Below, in pieces: positions 35,764 through 45,335 of a stretch of 64,000 nucleotides of DNA (the first letter of the stretch is position 1; every line of letters starts with the position of its first letter). The stretch lies in assembly GCF_001421805.1 (NCBI RefSeq), contig NZ_LMLC01000001.1, positions 868,001 through 932,000 of the forward strand, written 5' to 3'. Below the pieces are notes generated by a model, which had not been told where the DNA came from, made no database searches, and saw nothing but the letters and a program-made list of their open reading frames with translations. The translations under genes and the position numbers were made by a program. The DNA comes from Sphingomonas sp. Leaf34 (GTDB lineage: Bacteria > Pseudomonadota > Alphaproteobacteria > Sphingomonadales > Sphingomonadaceae).

Positions 35764-36905
35764 TGTCCGAGGAAGGCGGCGAAAAAACCGAAGCCCCAAC
35801 CGCCAAGCGCAAAAAGGATGCGGTCGAGAAGGGCGACATCCTCAAATCGCGCGACTTCGCCACCGCGCTCAGCATGCTCGCCGGCGTCGCCTGGCTGATC
35901 TACGCCGGCCCGACGCTGATCGTCGCGTGCAAGGCGATCATGAGCTCGAGCTTCCAGTTCACGCATGCAGACGTCGAGGATTTCGCGCCCTGGCGCCCGC
36001 TGATGGAGGCGGGCGGCAAGCTCGCCCCCTCGCTCGTCACCTTGTTCATCGTCAGCATCGGCGCGGCGATCCTGAGCCAGGCAGGGCTCGGGTCGCTCGG
36101 CTTCAACGGCGGTCTGCTCGCGCCCAAATACAGCCGCGTCGATCCCACCGCGGGGCTCAAGCGGATCTTCGGCGTGAATGGCTGGATCGAGCTCGGCAAG
36201 TCGCTGCTGAAGGTGATCCTGCTCGGTACGATCGGCGGCTGGATGCTGTGGAACGCGGCGCATTCGACGATGGGGCTCGCCTCGTCCGCGGATCTCAACC
36301 AGGCGCTGTCGACGCTCGGCGGGATCTTCAAGGGCATCCTGATCGCGATGGCGTTCGGGCTGTGCGCGATCGCGGGCATCGACCTGCCGATCCAGATCAT
36401 CCGCCGCCTCGGCAAGATGCGGATGTCGAAGCAGGAGGTGAAGGACGAGCACAAGTCGACCGAGGGCAATGGCGAGGCGAAGGGCCAGATGCGCGCGAAG
36501 ATGCGCGCGATGGCGAGCGGGGGCTTACGCAAATCGGTCGCGGAGGCGCATGTCGTGCTGACCAACCCGACGCACTTCGCCGTCGCCCTCCGCTATGATC
36601 GCGGCAAGGACCAGGTGCCCGTGGTCGTCGCCAAGGGCCGCGGCGCGACCGCACTGGCGATCCGCGAACTGGCCGCGGAGGGGCGCGTTCCCGTGCTCGA
36701 ATATCCGATGCTCGCGCGCGCCGTCTACTACACGAGCAAGGAAAACCAGGAGGTCCGCGACGACCTGTACATGGCGATCGCGACGGTGCTTGCGTTCGTC
36801 TTCGGGCTGAACGCGGCGGCCGGCGGTACGGCCGCGGGCGTCCAGCCGTTCGTCACCGTGCCCAAGGACGCACGGTTCGACGAAAACGGCATGAAACAGG
36901 CCTAA
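35763..36905 (+). CDS. flhB: Flagellar biosynthetic protein FlhB
   Basis: 380 aa. N-terminal EKTEAPTAKRKKDAVEKGDI, four transmembrane helices, then the cytoplasmic domain with the self-cleaving NPTH (Asn268-Pro269) in VLTNPTHFAVALRYD. Cleavage switches export from hook to filament substrates, together with FliK. The start at 35763 overlaps the fliR stop. Confidence 0.97.
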   Translation: MSEEGGEKTEAPTAKRKKDAVEKGDILKSRDFATALSMLAGVAWLIYAGPTLIVACKAIMSSSFQFTHADVEDFAPWRPLMEAGGKLAPSLVTLFIVSIGAAILSQAGLGSLGFNGGLLAPKYSRVDPTAGLKRIFGVNGWIELGKSLLKVILLGTIGGWMLWNAAHSTMGLASSADLNQALSTLGGIFKGILIAMAFGLCAIAGIDLPIQIIRRLGKMRMSKQEVKDEHKSTEGNGEAKGQMRAKMRAMASGGLRKSVAEAHVVLTNPTHFAVALRYDRGKDQVPVVVAKGRGATALAIRELAAEGRVPVLEYPMLARAVYYTSKENQEVRDDLYMAIATVLAFVFGLNAAAGGTAAGVQPFVTVPKDARFDENGMKQA

Positions 36906-36929
36906 AGATCCCCGGCGAACGGTCGTTCT
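36903..36929 (+). promoter_or_regulatory. Sigma-28-like promoter candidate upstream of fliD
   Basis: TAAAGATC-N11-GTCGTTCT fits the spacing of the FliA consensus, with weaker -10 identity. It overlaps the flhB stop codon and lies about 35 bases before fliD. Confidence 0.5.
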
Positions 36930-36962
36930 TACAGATGCGCGCGCACGTGCAGGGAATTCGCC

Positions 36963-38408
36963 ATGGTAACATCGACCAGCAGCACGACGGCCACGCCGAC
37001 TCCGACACCCACGCCGACCGCACAAAGCGCAGTCAACGCCGCGACGCAGGCGCTGCTGACCGGGCTCAGCGCAGGCTCGGGCGTCGATACCGGCACGCTG
37101 GTCACGTCGCTGGTCGGAGCGCAGTTCGCCGCGCGCACCGCCGCGCTGAAATCCAAGTCGGACACGCTCACGTCGCAGATCTCGGGTGTCGCCTCGCTCA
37201 AGAGCACGATGACCGGTTTTTCCACCGCGCTCGCCAATCTGGTGAAGGGCGGCAGCCTGCAGACCCAGCCGACCAGCTCGAACGCCGCAATCCTGTCCGC
37301 CACCGCGCAGTCGGGCGCGAAGCTGTCGGGCCTGTCCGCCAGCGTCACCGTCACGCGCCTCGCCACCGGCCAGGTCGCGCGCACCAACACCCCCGTCCCC
37401 GCCACCGAGCGCGCGACCTCGCTCGGCACCGGCGCGCTGACGCTCAAGATCGGCACCGGCGATGACATCGCGATCGATATCGGCGACGGCAGCATCGATG
37501 CGATCGCAGCCGGCATCAACGCGTCGAAGAAGGGCGTCACCGCCTCCGTCGTCACCGATGCGCAGGGACGCGCGTTCCTGTCGGTCAAGGGCGCGACCGG
37601 CAGCGACAACGCGTTCACGCTGAAGGGTACGGACAGCGACGCGCTCGACATCGGCGGCACTGCGACCAACACGAGCCTGGTCTCGACCGCGCAGAATGCG
37701 CAGATCACCGTCGACGGGATCGCCGTCGAGCGCCCCGGCAACACCGTCAGCGATCTCGTCGCGGGCGTGACGCTGCAGCTCAACGCGGTGTCGACCGTCC
37801 CCGTGTCGCTGACCAGCACCGCGCCGACCGACGCACTGACCCAGGCTGTGAACGACGTCGTCACGACCTATAACGAAGTGCTCGCGACGGTCACCGCGCA
37901 GACCGATCCGATCACCGGCAACCTGCGCGCCGATCCGGCGGCAAAGTCGCTGCTGAGTTCGCTCAAGGCGCTGACGTCGAAGCCGCTGGTCGGCGGCGCG
38001 GTCGCCGGTCTCCCGCGGACGCTGTCGGAGCTGGGCGTCGCCACCAACACCGACGGCACGCTGCGCGTCGACAGCGCGCTGCTCGCCAAGCAGCTTGCCG
38101 CCTATCCCGACACGATCGAATCGATGTTCGCGCCGTCGGGCACCAACGCGCTCGGCCTGTCCGCAGCGCTGACCGCGCTGACCACCAGTGCGACCAGCAC
38201 GCTGACCGGCCTGGGCGCGTCGACCGTGCGCTACACGGCGGCGCAGTCGGACGTCACCAAGCAGCAGGACAAGGTCACCGACCAGTCGGCGCAGCTCACC
38301 ACGCGCCTGACCCAGCAATATGCCAGCATGAACGCGCGCGTGTCGGCGTATAAATCGACGCAGACCTTCCTTACCGGCCAGATCGCCCAGTGGAACAAAA
38401 CTTCGTGA
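36963..38408 (+). CDS. fliD: Flagellar filament capping protein FliD
   Basis: 481 aa. LSAGSGVDTGTLVTSLVGAQF and the N- and C-terminal heptad regions (VTKQQDKVTDQSAQLTTRLTQQYASMNARVSAYKSTQTFLTGQI) identify the cap protein. The start contains a Thr/Pro-rich repeat (TPTPTPTAQ). It guides flagellin polymerisation at the tip. It overlaps fliS by 19 bp, so both are translated from one message. Confidence 0.95.
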   Translation: MVTSTSSTTATPTPTPTPTAQSAVNAATQALLTGLSAGSGVDTGTLVTSLVGAQFAARTAALKSKSDTLTSQISGVASLKSTMTGFSTALANLVKGGSLQTQPTSSNAAILSATAQSGAKLSGLSASVTVTRLATGQVARTNTPVPATERATSLGTGALTLKIGTGDDIAIDIGDGSIDAIAAGINASKKGVTASVVTDAQGRAFLSVKGATGSDNAFTLKGTDSDALDIGGTATNTSLVSTAQNAQITVDGIAVERPGNTVSDLVAGVTLQLNAVSTVPVSLTSTAPTDALTQAVNDVVTTYNEVLATVTAQTDPITGNLRADPAAKSLLSSLKALTSKPLVGGAVAGLPRTLSELGVATNTDGTLRVDSALLAKQLAAYPDTIESMFAPSGTNALGLSAALTALTTSATSTLTGLGASTVRYTAAQSDVTKQQDKVTDQSAQLTTRLTQQYASMNARVSAYKSTQTFLTGQIAQWNKTS

Positions 38409-38803
38409 CCTACGCCTCCACGCTCGCGCGCGACCCGTTCGCTACCTACCGCCAGATCGACGCGGTCGGCCGTACCGCGACCGCGGACGGCCCGGCGCTC
38501 GTCCAGCTGCTCTACAAGGAACTCGTCGCGGCCTTGCGCGCCGCCGCCTGGGCCTGCGAAAAGCGCAAGTTCGCGGTCAAGAGCGAGCGGATCACGCGCG
38601 CCACCGCGATCCTGTTCGCGCTCGAGGCCGGCCTCGATTTCGAAAAGGGCGGGCAGGTCTCCGAGACGCTAGCACGGCTGTACGGCGGCGCGCGCAAGAC
38701 CGTCATCAACGCATCGCTCGGCCATGACCCCCAGCCGTTCCGCGACTCCGCCGATATGCTCGATGAGATCGCCCAGGCCTGGCGGACCGCCAGCGCCGCC
38801 TGA
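38390..38803 (+). CDS. fliS: Flagellin export chaperone FliS
   Basis: 137 aa, all-helical. ALVQLLYKELVAALRAAAWACE, ITRATAILFALEAGLDFEKGG match FliS, which binds the flagellin C-terminus before export. The start lies inside the fliD end. The stop is only 3 bp from the convergent zntB-like stop. Confidence 0.92.
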   Translation: MEQNFVTYASTLARDPFATYRQIDAVGRTATADGPALVQLLYKELVAALRAAAWACEKRKFAVKSERITRATAILFALEAGLDFEKGGQVSETLARLYGGARKTVINASLGHDPQPFRDSADMLDEIAQAWRTASAA

Positions 38804-38806
38804 CCG

Positions 38807-39760
38807 CTAGCGGCGGAACCAGTGGCGCATCGTGAAATACGCCACGACCCCCACCGCGATCAGCACGCAGGCCGCCGCGATCGCGTCGAACGCCCAGGGC
38901 TCCTCGGCATAGGGCAGCCCCTTGACGTTCATGCCGTACAGCCCGGTGAGGAACGTCAGCGGCAGGAACACCATCGCGGCGATCGAGATGATCAGCGAGC
39001 GATTGTCGATCTGCTCCGCGCGCATGTCGGTCAGCGTCTCGTGGATCAGCGCCGCGCGTTCGCGGATCGATTCGAGCTCCTCCGCCATCCGCGCGGCACG
39101 ATCCGCCGCCGCCGCCAGATGCAGCCGGTCGTCCCCCGCCAGCCAGTCGCCGGGCAGCGCCGCCAGTTTCTCCAGCGCGGCGCGTTGCGGGCTGAGGAAG
39201 CGTTTGTAGCCGATCGCCGCCACGCGCACCTTGCTCACAGCACGGCGCAGTTCGAACACGCGGTTGGCGTCGAGCTGCTCCTCGCAATCGTCGAGCTCGT
39301 CGCCGAGCGTCGCCACGTCGGGATCGAGGTCGGCGGTGATCGCGGTCGCAAACGCCGCGATCAGGTCGCCCGGATCGCGGACCTCGCCGCGTTCGACCAT
39401 CTTCTCAACCTCGGCGACCGCGATCAACGGTTTGCGCGTGACCGAGAAGACCCGCCCCTTCACCGCCCAGATCCGCACCGAGGCGAGCAGATCGGAGGTG
39501 TCGAGTTCCTCCTTCGATCGCCCGCGCAGATTGAGGAATGCGCCCTCGCCGACCGCCTCGCAACGCGGCCGCGTCTCGGTCGCGGTCAGCGCGTCGACGA
39601 CATAGTCGAGCAGCCTGGCCTCGTCGCGCAGCCAGGACTGCGCATGCTCGGCGGTGGTCGACAGATGTACCCAGACCAGATCCGCGGTATTGCCCAGCGC
39701 GTCCTTCACGTCGATCCGCGCAGCCTTGCCGTCGGTGACGCGAAACCCGAACCCGCTCAC
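38807..39760 (-). CDS. zntB: CorA-family divalent cation transporter, ZntB-like
   Basis: 317 aa. The N-terminal cytoplasmic domain has GAFLNLRG; the C-terminus has two transmembrane helices with the conserved YGMN loop (YGMNVKGLPYAEEP). Resemblance is to the ZntB branch rather than classic CorA. GTG 39760 overlaps the siroheme synthase stop (GTGA), so it is the last gene of the argH-lysA operon. Zn versus Mg specificity cannot be decided here. Confidence 0.9.
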   Translation of the reverse strand: MSGFGFRVTDGKAARIDVKDALGNTADLVWVHLSTTAEHAQSWLRDEARLLDYVVDALTATETRPRCEAVGEGAFLNLRGRSKEELDTSDLLASVRIWAVKGRVFSVTRKPLIAVAEVEKMVERGEVRDPGDLIAAFATAITADLDPDVATLGDELDDCEEQLDANRVFELRRAVSKVRVAAIGYKRFLSPQRAALEKLAALPGDWLAGDDRLHLAAAADRAARMAEELESIRERAALIHETLTDMRAEQIDNRSLIISIAAMVFLPLTFLTGLYGMNVKGLPYAEEPWAFDAIAAACVLIAVGVVAYFTMRHWFRR

Positions 39761-40560
39761 CGCGCCATCTCGATCTCGATCGACAGCCCGGTACCGGGAT
39801 CGGCGGGCATCGGCGCGCACAGCCGCGCGGCATCGGCACGCGCGCGATCGAGGATCGCCGCGGGGGCGTCGGGCCCATGATAGACCCGGTCCGCACTCGC
39901 CAGCGCACGTGCCTGCCGCAGCGTCAGGTCTTCGGGATCGTCGGACAGCAGGACCAGCGTGATCGCCACGTCGCGCGTCGCAGCGGGGGTGCCCGTCGGC
40001 GCCAGCCACGCATCGACATCGTGCGTCGGCGACAGCGGATCGAGCAACCCGCCCGCCGCCATCGCGGTCGCCAGCGCGCGGCGGCGCTCGCCCATGTCGG
40101 GCCAGCGTTTGCGCAACGCGCCGCGCGCCGCCTGCAACGCCAACGCGAGCCTGCCCAGATCGCTTGGCACCAGCGCCTCGAGCCGCTGTCGCAACGCCGC
40201 AGCCAGCCCGGCCGACACGCCGCTCGTCCCGATCGCGATCAGCACCGGCGCGCGGTCGACGATCGCGGGCAGCATGAAGTCGCACAGCGCCGAACGGTCG
40301 ACCGCGTTGACCAATATCCCCCGCGCCTTCAGCCGCACGACCGCCGCCAGCGCCTCGTCCTCCTCGTCGATCGCGACGATCGCGAGCGAGGCCGTGGCAT
40401 CCTCGCCGACCACATCGGCGCCCGCGCGGTCGAGCAACCGCCGCTTCGCATCCGCCGCCTCGCCTTCCCCCAGCAGGATCACCGGACGCCCCGCCAGCCG
40501 CACGAACAGCGGCAGGCTCTGTAGCGGAGGCGGCGGCGCGGTCGTCACCGCTTGAGCCAT
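39757..40560 (-). CDS. Siroheme synthase-like: precorrin-2 dehydrogenase with C-terminal methyltransferase remnant
   Basis: 267 aa. The NAD-binding CysG N-terminal domain (about 14-110, FVRLAGRPVILLGEGEAADAKRRLL; ALCDFMLPAIVDRAPVLIAIGTSGVSAGLA) is followed by about 140 residues; the end (VAITLVLLSDDPEDLTLRQARALASADRVYHG) looks like the first strands of a SAM uroporphyrinogen methyltransferase, cut short. A full CysG is about 457 aa. It probably makes siroheme from precorrin-2. Its start overlaps lysA by 16 bp. Confidence 0.85.
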   Translation of the reverse strand: MAQAVTTAPPPPLQSLPLFVRLAGRPVILLGEGEAADAKRRLLDRAGADVVGEDATASLAIVAIDEEDEALAAVVRLKARGILVNAVDRSALCDFMLPAIVDRAPVLIAIGTSGVSAGLAAALRQRLEALVPSDLGRLALALQAARGALRKRWPDMGERRRALATAMAAGGLLDPLSPTHDVDAWLAPTGTPAATRDVAITLVLLSDDPEDLTLRQARALASADRVYHGPDAPAAILDRARADAARLCAPMPADPGTGLSIEIEMAR

Positions 40561-41807
40561 TCCGGCACGCGCTCGGCGGCCAGGATCGTCTCGGGCTGGA
40601 TCCGGTCGGCAACCACCGCGAACCGGTCGCCATCGACCAGCACTTCGGGCACGAGCGCACGGCTGTTATAGGTCGACGCCATCGTCGCGCCATACGCCCC
40701 TGCGGTGCGGAACACGCCGAGATCGCCCGATTTCACGACGTCGATATCGCGCCCCATCGCGAAGGTGTCGCCGGTCTCGCACACCGGCCCGGCGATGTTG
40801 GCGGTCATCCGCTCGCCGGTCGGCGCGACCGCGACGAAGTCGTGATACGCATCGTACATCGCGACGCGCGCGAGATCGTTCATCGCCGCATCGACGATCA
40901 CATACGGGTTCACGACGCCCGGCTTCACCCAGATCACCTCGGTCAGCAACACGCCCGCATTGCCCGCGATCACGCGTCCCGGCTCGAACATCAGTTCGAC
41001 GTCCCACCCGGCGGTCGCACGCGCGACCATCGCCCCATACTCGGCCGGGCTCGGCAACACGTCCTGGGGCTTGTACGGGACGCCCAGGCCACCGCCCAGA
41101 TCGACGCGGCTGATCCTGTGCCCGGCCGCGCGCAGTTCGGCGACCAGCTCGCCGATCCGCGCATAGGCGGCTTCCAGCGGCGCTAGGTCGGCAAGCTGGC
41201 TGCCGATGTGGATCGCGACGCCGCGCAAATCGAGGCCGTCATGCTTCGACAACCGGTCGAACATACCGACCGCCTGGTCGATCGCGACGCCGAACTTGTT
41301 CTCCTTGCGCCCGGTCGAGATCTTCGCGTGCGTTCCCGCGTCGACGTCGGGGTTCACGCGCAGCACTGCTGGCGCGCGTTCACCGCGAGCATGCGCCAGC
41401 GCGGCGAGGACTTCGCCCTCCTCCTCCAGCTCGAGATTGAACTGGCCGATCCCGGCATCGAGCGCCTGCGCCAGTTCGCGCCGCGTCTTGCCGACGCCCG
41501 AGAAGACGATGTCCGACGCGGGGATTCCCGCCGCCAGCGCGCGCTGCATCTCGCCCGCAGAGACGACGTCGGCGCCATAGCCTTCGTCGGCCAGCACGCG
41601 GAGCACCGCGACGTTGGGATTGGCCTTGATCGCATAGGCCAGGTGGACGCGGCCCGCGGGCTTCAGCGCGTCGCGAAACACCTGCGCATGGCGGCGGAAG
41701 GTGGCGGTCGAATAGACATAGACGGGGGTACCGACGGCCTCGGCGATCGCCGGCAGGGCGACGTCCTCGGCATGCATCACACCGTCACGATAGGCGAAAT
41801 GGTTCAT
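40545..41807 (-). CDS. lysA: Diaminopimelate decarboxylase
   Basis: 420 aa PLP enzyme. The Schiff-base lysine is in VHLAYAIKANPN; HIGSQ, DLGGGLGVPY and ELMFEPGRVIAGNAG are family hallmarks; the C-terminal CETGDTFAMGRDI binds substrate. It makes lysine from meso-DAP. Follows the small lipoprotein gene by 11 bp and overlaps the siroheme gene by 16 bp. Confidence 0.98.
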   Translation of the reverse strand: MNHFAYRDGVMHAEDVALPAIAEAVGTPVYVYSTATFRRHAQVFRDALKPAGRVHLAYAIKANPNVAVLRVLADEGYGADVVSAGEMQRALAAGIPASDIVFSGVGKTRRELAQALDAGIGQFNLELEEEGEVLAALAHARGERAPAVLRVNPDVDAGTHAKISTGRKENKFGVAIDQAVGMFDRLSKHDGLDLRGVAIHIGSQLADLAPLEAAYARIGELVAELRAAGHRISRVDLGGGLGVPYKPQDVLPSPAEYGAMVARATAGWDVELMFEPGRVIAGNAGVLLTEVIWVKPGVVNPYVIVDAAMNDLARVAMYDAYHDFVAVAPTGERMTANIAGPVCETGDTFAMGRDIDVVKSGDLGVFRTAGAYGATMASTYNSRALVPEVLVDGDRFAVVADRIQPETILAAERVPEWLKR

Positions 41808-41818
41808 GGATCAGGTCT

Positions 41819-42061
41819 TCAATTGGGAGGCGGCAGGTCGAATTCGTCGCTGCGACGCTCGTCGGACTTGGTCAGCAGCTCATCGCTGCGCTGCGGGCGT
41901 TGCTGCGTGGTGGGCGTGAGCAGCTGCGCGGCGGTCGGCCGGGTCTTGGCACCATAAGGCGCGACCGGGAGAGTCTTGCCCTCCGCGGGCACCAACCCGT
42001 CCGCCGCGCCGCAGCCGGCCAGTGTCAGCGCCAACCCCGTCAGTGCGAGTAACCGTTTCAT
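41819..42061 (-). CDS. Small lipoprotein, LptM-like candidate
   Basis: 80 aa. A lipoprotein signal ([17 protein letters not shown]) with lipidated Cys17 is followed by [15 protein letters not shown] and a disordered, charged tail rich in repeated SDE. Size, lipobox and position between argH and lysA resemble LptM (YifL), an LPS-export assembly lipoprotein encoded near dapF/lysA in enterobacteria. ATGA overlap with argH. The function is inferred from context only. Confidence 0.75.
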   Translation of the reverse strand: MKRLLALTGLALTLAGCGAADGLVPAEGKTLPVAPYGAKTRPTAAQLLTPTTQQRPQRSDELLTKSDERRSDEFDLPPPN

Positions 42062-43443
42062 GCCGTTTCTCCCCGTGCGGCGCGGATCGCCGCGCGCACA
42101 TTGTCGGGCGCAGTGCCGCCGAAGCTGGTCCGGCTGGCGACCGACGCGTCGACCGAGAGCACGCCGTACACGCGTTCGTCGATCCGTGCATCGATTGCCT
42201 TCAGGTCCTCGATCGGCAGCGCGTCGAGCGCAACCTTGCGCTCTTCTGCTAGCTTCACCGCGCGGCCCGTCACATGATGCGCCTCGCGAAACGGGAGGCC
42301 CGCCTCACGCACCAGCCAGTCGGCAAGATCGGTCGCGGTCGCAAAGCCCGACTCCGCCAACCCGCGCATCCGGTCGGTGCGGAACGTCGCGCTCTCGACC
42401 ATCCCGGTCATCGCCGCGATCGACAGCGCGAGCAGGTCGTGCGCCTCGAACACCGGCGGCTTGTCGTCCTGCATGTCCTTCGAATAGGCGAGCGGCAGGC
42501 CCTTCATCGTCACCATCAGCGCGGTCATGCAGCCGAGGATACGCCCCGCATGCCCGCGCACCAGCTCGGCCGCGTCGGGGTTGCGCTTCTGCGGCATGAT
42601 CGAGCTGCCGGTCGACCATTGATCGCTGAGCGCGACGAACCCGAACGGCTGCGACGCCCACAGCACGAACTCCTCGGCGAGCCGCGACAGATGCAGCGAC
42701 GTCTGCGTCGCCGCGGTCAAATATTCGATCGCGAAATCGCGGTCGCTGACCCCGTCGAGCGAATTGGTCATCGGCCCGTCGAAGCCGAGCGTCGCGGCGG
42801 TCATCTCCCGGTCGATCGGAAACCCCGTTCCCGCCAGCGCCGCCGAGCCGAGCGGCGACCGGTTCATCCGCGCGCGCGCATCGGCGAACCGGCCGACGTC
42901 GCGCGACATCATCGCATGATACGCCATCAGGTGATGCCCCAGCGTCACCGGCTGCGCGGACTGGAGATGCGTGAAGCCGGGCATGACGCTCGCCGCATGC
43001 TCCTCGGCGCGGGTCAGCAGCGCCCCCTGGAACCCGGCAAGCGCGGCCAGTGCCTGGTCGATCGCATCGCGCACCCACAGCCGGAAGTCGGTCGCGACCT
43101 GATCGTTGCGCGAGCGCGCGGTGTGCAGCCGCCCCGCGACCGGGCCGATCGCGTCGGCGAGCCGCGCCTCGGTCTGCATGTGGATATCCTCGAGGACCAG
43201 ATCCTCCTCGACGCCGTTCGCCGCGTAATGCGCCGCCACCGTGTCGAGCCCGGCCGAGATCGTCGCGGCATCCTCGGCCGAAACGATGCCCTGCTTGCCG
43301 AGCATCGCGACATGCGCCTTGGAGCCCGCAATATCCTGCTGCCAGAGCCGCTTGTCGAAGGGAATGGAGGCGTTTATCTCGCGCATGACCGCCGCCGGGC
43401 CCTCGGCGAACCGCCCACCCCACATCGAATTGGAACCGTCCAT
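42058..43443 (-). CDS. argH: Argininosuccinate lyase
   Basis: 461 aa. [11 protein letters not shown] opens; [33 protein letters not shown] and the fumarase-superfamily signature [11 protein letters not shown] (catalytic Ser loop) confirm the call. Last step of arginine synthesis. The ATG at 43443 shares CATG with the divergent TlpA-like gene; an in-frame ATG at 43425 (MWGGRF) is a realistic alternative and would remove the overlap. Confidence 0.97.
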   Translation of the reverse strand: MDGSNSMWGGRFAEGPAAVMREINASIPFDKRLWQQDIAGSKAHVAMLGKQGIVSAEDAATISAGLDTVAAHYAANGVEEDLVLEDIHMQTEARLADAIGPVAGRLHTARSRNDQVATDFRLWVRDAIDQALAALAGFQGALLTRAEEHAASVMPGFTHLQSAQPVTLGHHLMAYHAMMSRDVGRFADARARMNRSPLGSAALAGTGFPIDREMTAATLGFDGPMTNSLDGVSDRDFAIEYLTAATQTSLHLSRLAEEFVLWASQPFGFVALSDQWSTGSSIMPQKRNPDAAELVRGHAGRILGCMTALMVTMKGLPLAYSKDMQDDKPPVFEAHDLLALSIAAMTGMVESATFRTDRMRGLAESGFATATDLADWLVREAGLPFREAHHVTGRAVKLAEERKVALDALPIEDLKAIDARIDERVYGVLSVDASVASRTSFGGTAPDNVRAAIRAARGETA

Positions 43444-44071
43444 GGTCTTGCGTCCTGTGTTCACTTCGCGCCCAATCGTCTGTCTCGCGGGACTGGGCCT
43501 GCTGGTCGCCGGCTGCGATAGGAAATCGCCCGCGCCGGAGCAAGCAAACGTCGCCGTCGCCAATGCGGCGTCTGCCGACGAGGTCGCGCCCGGCCCTGCC
43601 CCCGACGAGGCGACCGGCCCCACGGCAAGTACCGAAAAGCTCGACCGCAGCCACAAGGGCGAGACCGGCCCGACCGGCGCCTTCACCGCGCCCGACGGCA
43701 AATCGGTGACGCTGGCCAGTTTCAAGGGGAAGCCGCTGCTGCTCAACCTGTGGGCGACCTGGTGCGCGCCGTGCGTCGCCGAGATGCCCACGCTCGACGC
43801 CGCCGCCAAGTCATTGGCCGGCAAGGTCCAGGTCATCGCGGTCAGCCAGGACCTGCAGGGCGCGGAGAAGGTGACGCCATTCTTCTCGGCAAAGGCGTTC
43901 ACGACGCTCAAGCCCTATCTCGATCCCAAGCTTGGCCTCAGCCTCGCCTATCAGGCGAACCTGCCGACCACGATCCTCTACGATTCGGCGGGCAAGGAAG
44001 TCTGGCGGATGACCGGCGGGTACGAGTGGAACACCCCCGCTGCGGCCAAGCTGATCGCCGAGGCGTCGTAA
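43442..44071 (+). CDS. TlpA-like thioredoxin-domain lipoprotein
   Basis: 209 aa. A lipoprotein signal ([13 protein letters not shown]) is followed by an acidic/Ala linker (about 25-75) and a thioredoxin fold ([44 protein letters not shown]). The CxxC motif is CAPC. The likely role is periplasmic disulfide reduction. The ATG at 43442 overlaps the argH ATG on the other strand; a GTG at 43457 (VFTSRPIV) would also give a good signal peptide. No strong Shine-Dalgarno is seen for either. Confidence 0.9.
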   Translation: MVLRPVFTSRPIVCLAGLGLLVAGCDRKSPAPEQANVAVANAASADEVAPGPAPDEATGPTASTEKLDRSHKGETGPTGAFTAPDGKSVTLASFKGKPLLLNLWATWCAPCVAEMPTLDAAAKSLAGKVQVIAVSQDLQGAEKVTPFFSAKAFTTLKPYLDPKLGLSLAYQANLPTTILYDSAGKEVWRMTGGYEWNTPAAAKLIAEAS

Positions 44072-44397
44072 ACCACTGCGCCCTTGGGGATTGTGCCGAC
44101 TCGCCTTGGTGACGAGCCAAAGGTTGATGGCGAGCCGGCACGTCGACTTAACGCACGAATGCGCAAAAGACGTGCAAACCGGATACAGAATGGTTCAAAT
44201 GCGACGGACCGAGCCGATCGACGGGCGCAGATACGCGGCCTTTGGCGCGAGCCGGTGGCGAGCGTTGCGGTTTCGGGCTGTTGCTTGCAGAGGCAACGAC
44301 GTTTTAGGGACAGGCGCGATCCGGTGTCGCGTTGGCCCGTCGTCGTTCGCATATGATGGTTTCGGCCCGATCAAGAGCCCGATGAAAGGGGGATGAC
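44072..44397. other. Intergenic region upstream of the LuxR-type gene
   Basis: No gene recognised. About 44280-44295 has a TTGCAGAGGCAA imperfect palindrome. The Shine-Dalgarno of the next gene (AAAGGGGGATG) is at its right end. No clear promoter consensus was found. Confidence 0.4.
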
Positions 44398-44931
44398 ATG
44401 GACGAACCCCGCATCGATCGGCTGTCGAACCGCCACCGCGACGTGCTGCGCGGCGTCGCCGCGTTGCGCAAATCCAAGCAGATCGCGGCCGATCTCGGCA
44501 TCGCACCGGGAACGGTCGACGGGTATATCGCCGAAGCCGTCCGCATCCTCGGGGCGACCGACCGTGGCGAGGCCGCGTGCATGCTCGCCCAGCACGAGCT
44601 TAAGGCCTCTCCGCCTCTGGATACGCCCCCCGGACAATTCGGGGGGCAATCTCCATGGGTGGTCTCTTCGCCGCAAACCGTGACAGAGATCGCCACGCCG
44701 GTCGTCGAGCCGGAAGCGGTCCACGACACCGGCATACACACGCCGATGTCGCTCGCGGGACTGCTTCCGATCAGGCGTGCGGGGCAGCGGAACAACGACC
44801 TTCCGGTCGCGGCACGCTTGCTCTGGATCCCGGCTATCGCAGTGATCCTCGCGGTCGGCTTCGGCATGCTCGCAAGTGGTCTCAAGGTGCTCGCCGAGCT
44901 GATCGAACGGCTGGGGCACCTGTCTGGCTAA
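44398..44931 (+). CDS. LuxR-type HTH protein with C-terminal membrane helix
   Basis: 177 aa. Residues about 7-60 form a GerE/LuxR DNA-binding helix-turn-helix (RLSNRHRDVLRGVAALRKSKQIAADLGIAPGTVDGYIAEAV). A Pro/Thr-rich linker follows, and one hydrophobic helix (about 143-167, LLWIPAIAVILAVGFGMLASG) near the C-terminus would tether it to the membrane. No receiver or autoinducer domain. First of four collinear small genes. The signal is unknown. Confidence 0.78.
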   Translation: MDEPRIDRLSNRHRDVLRGVAALRKSKQIAADLGIAPGTVDGYIAEAVRILGATDRGEAACMLAQHELKASPPLDTPPGQFGGQSPWVVSSPQTVTEIATPVVEPEAVHDTGIHTPMSLAGLLPIRRAGQRNNDLPVAARLLWIPAIAVILAVGFGMLASGLKVLAELIERLGHLSG

Positions 44932-44965
44932 TCGATCGAAGAGGCCGCACCGGCGGATAGTCTGC

Positions 44966-45313
44966 ATGAACACCCAACTCACGCGTACCGGTACCGACAT
45001 CGGCATCCTGCTCAACCGGCTCGAGGCGCAGCTGACCGAGGCATTCGCGATCTGCTCGCAGCTCGCCATGGCCTCGACGACGTTCGGCGGTAGCGCCGGG
45101 CTCACCCCTCGGATCGCCCAGCCCGTCGTCCAGGAGCTCGGCGGCGCGATGGCCGCGATCGCGCAGGCGCAGGGCCATGCGATCGCCGCGCACCGCAGCG
45201 CCGAACGAATCGGCAAGTTCGTCGGCTTCGGCGATGGCCTTCCCAAACCCGACGAGGCGTTCTTCGCGGGGGCGGATGGCAGCCACCTCTCGGTCGTCGC
45301 GCAAGCCGCCTGA
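44966..45313 (+). CDS. Hypothetical helical protein
   Basis: 115 aa, not recognised. Mostly alpha-helical and Ala-rich (GILLNRLEAQLTEAFAICSQLAMAS; IAQPVVQELGGAMAAIAQAQGHAIAAHRSAERIG), with no signal peptide. It lies 34 bp after the LuxR-type gene and 22 bp before the membrane protein, in the same direction, so likely part of one transcript. Confidence 0.65.
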   Translation: MNTQLTRTGTDIGILLNRLEAQLTEAFAICSQLAMASTTFGGSAGLTPRIAQPVVQELGGAMAAIAQAQGHAIAAHRSAERIGKFVGFGDGLPKPDEAFFAGADGSHLSVVAQAA

Positions 45314-45335
45314 CCGCGAAGACGGTGGCGCAGCA

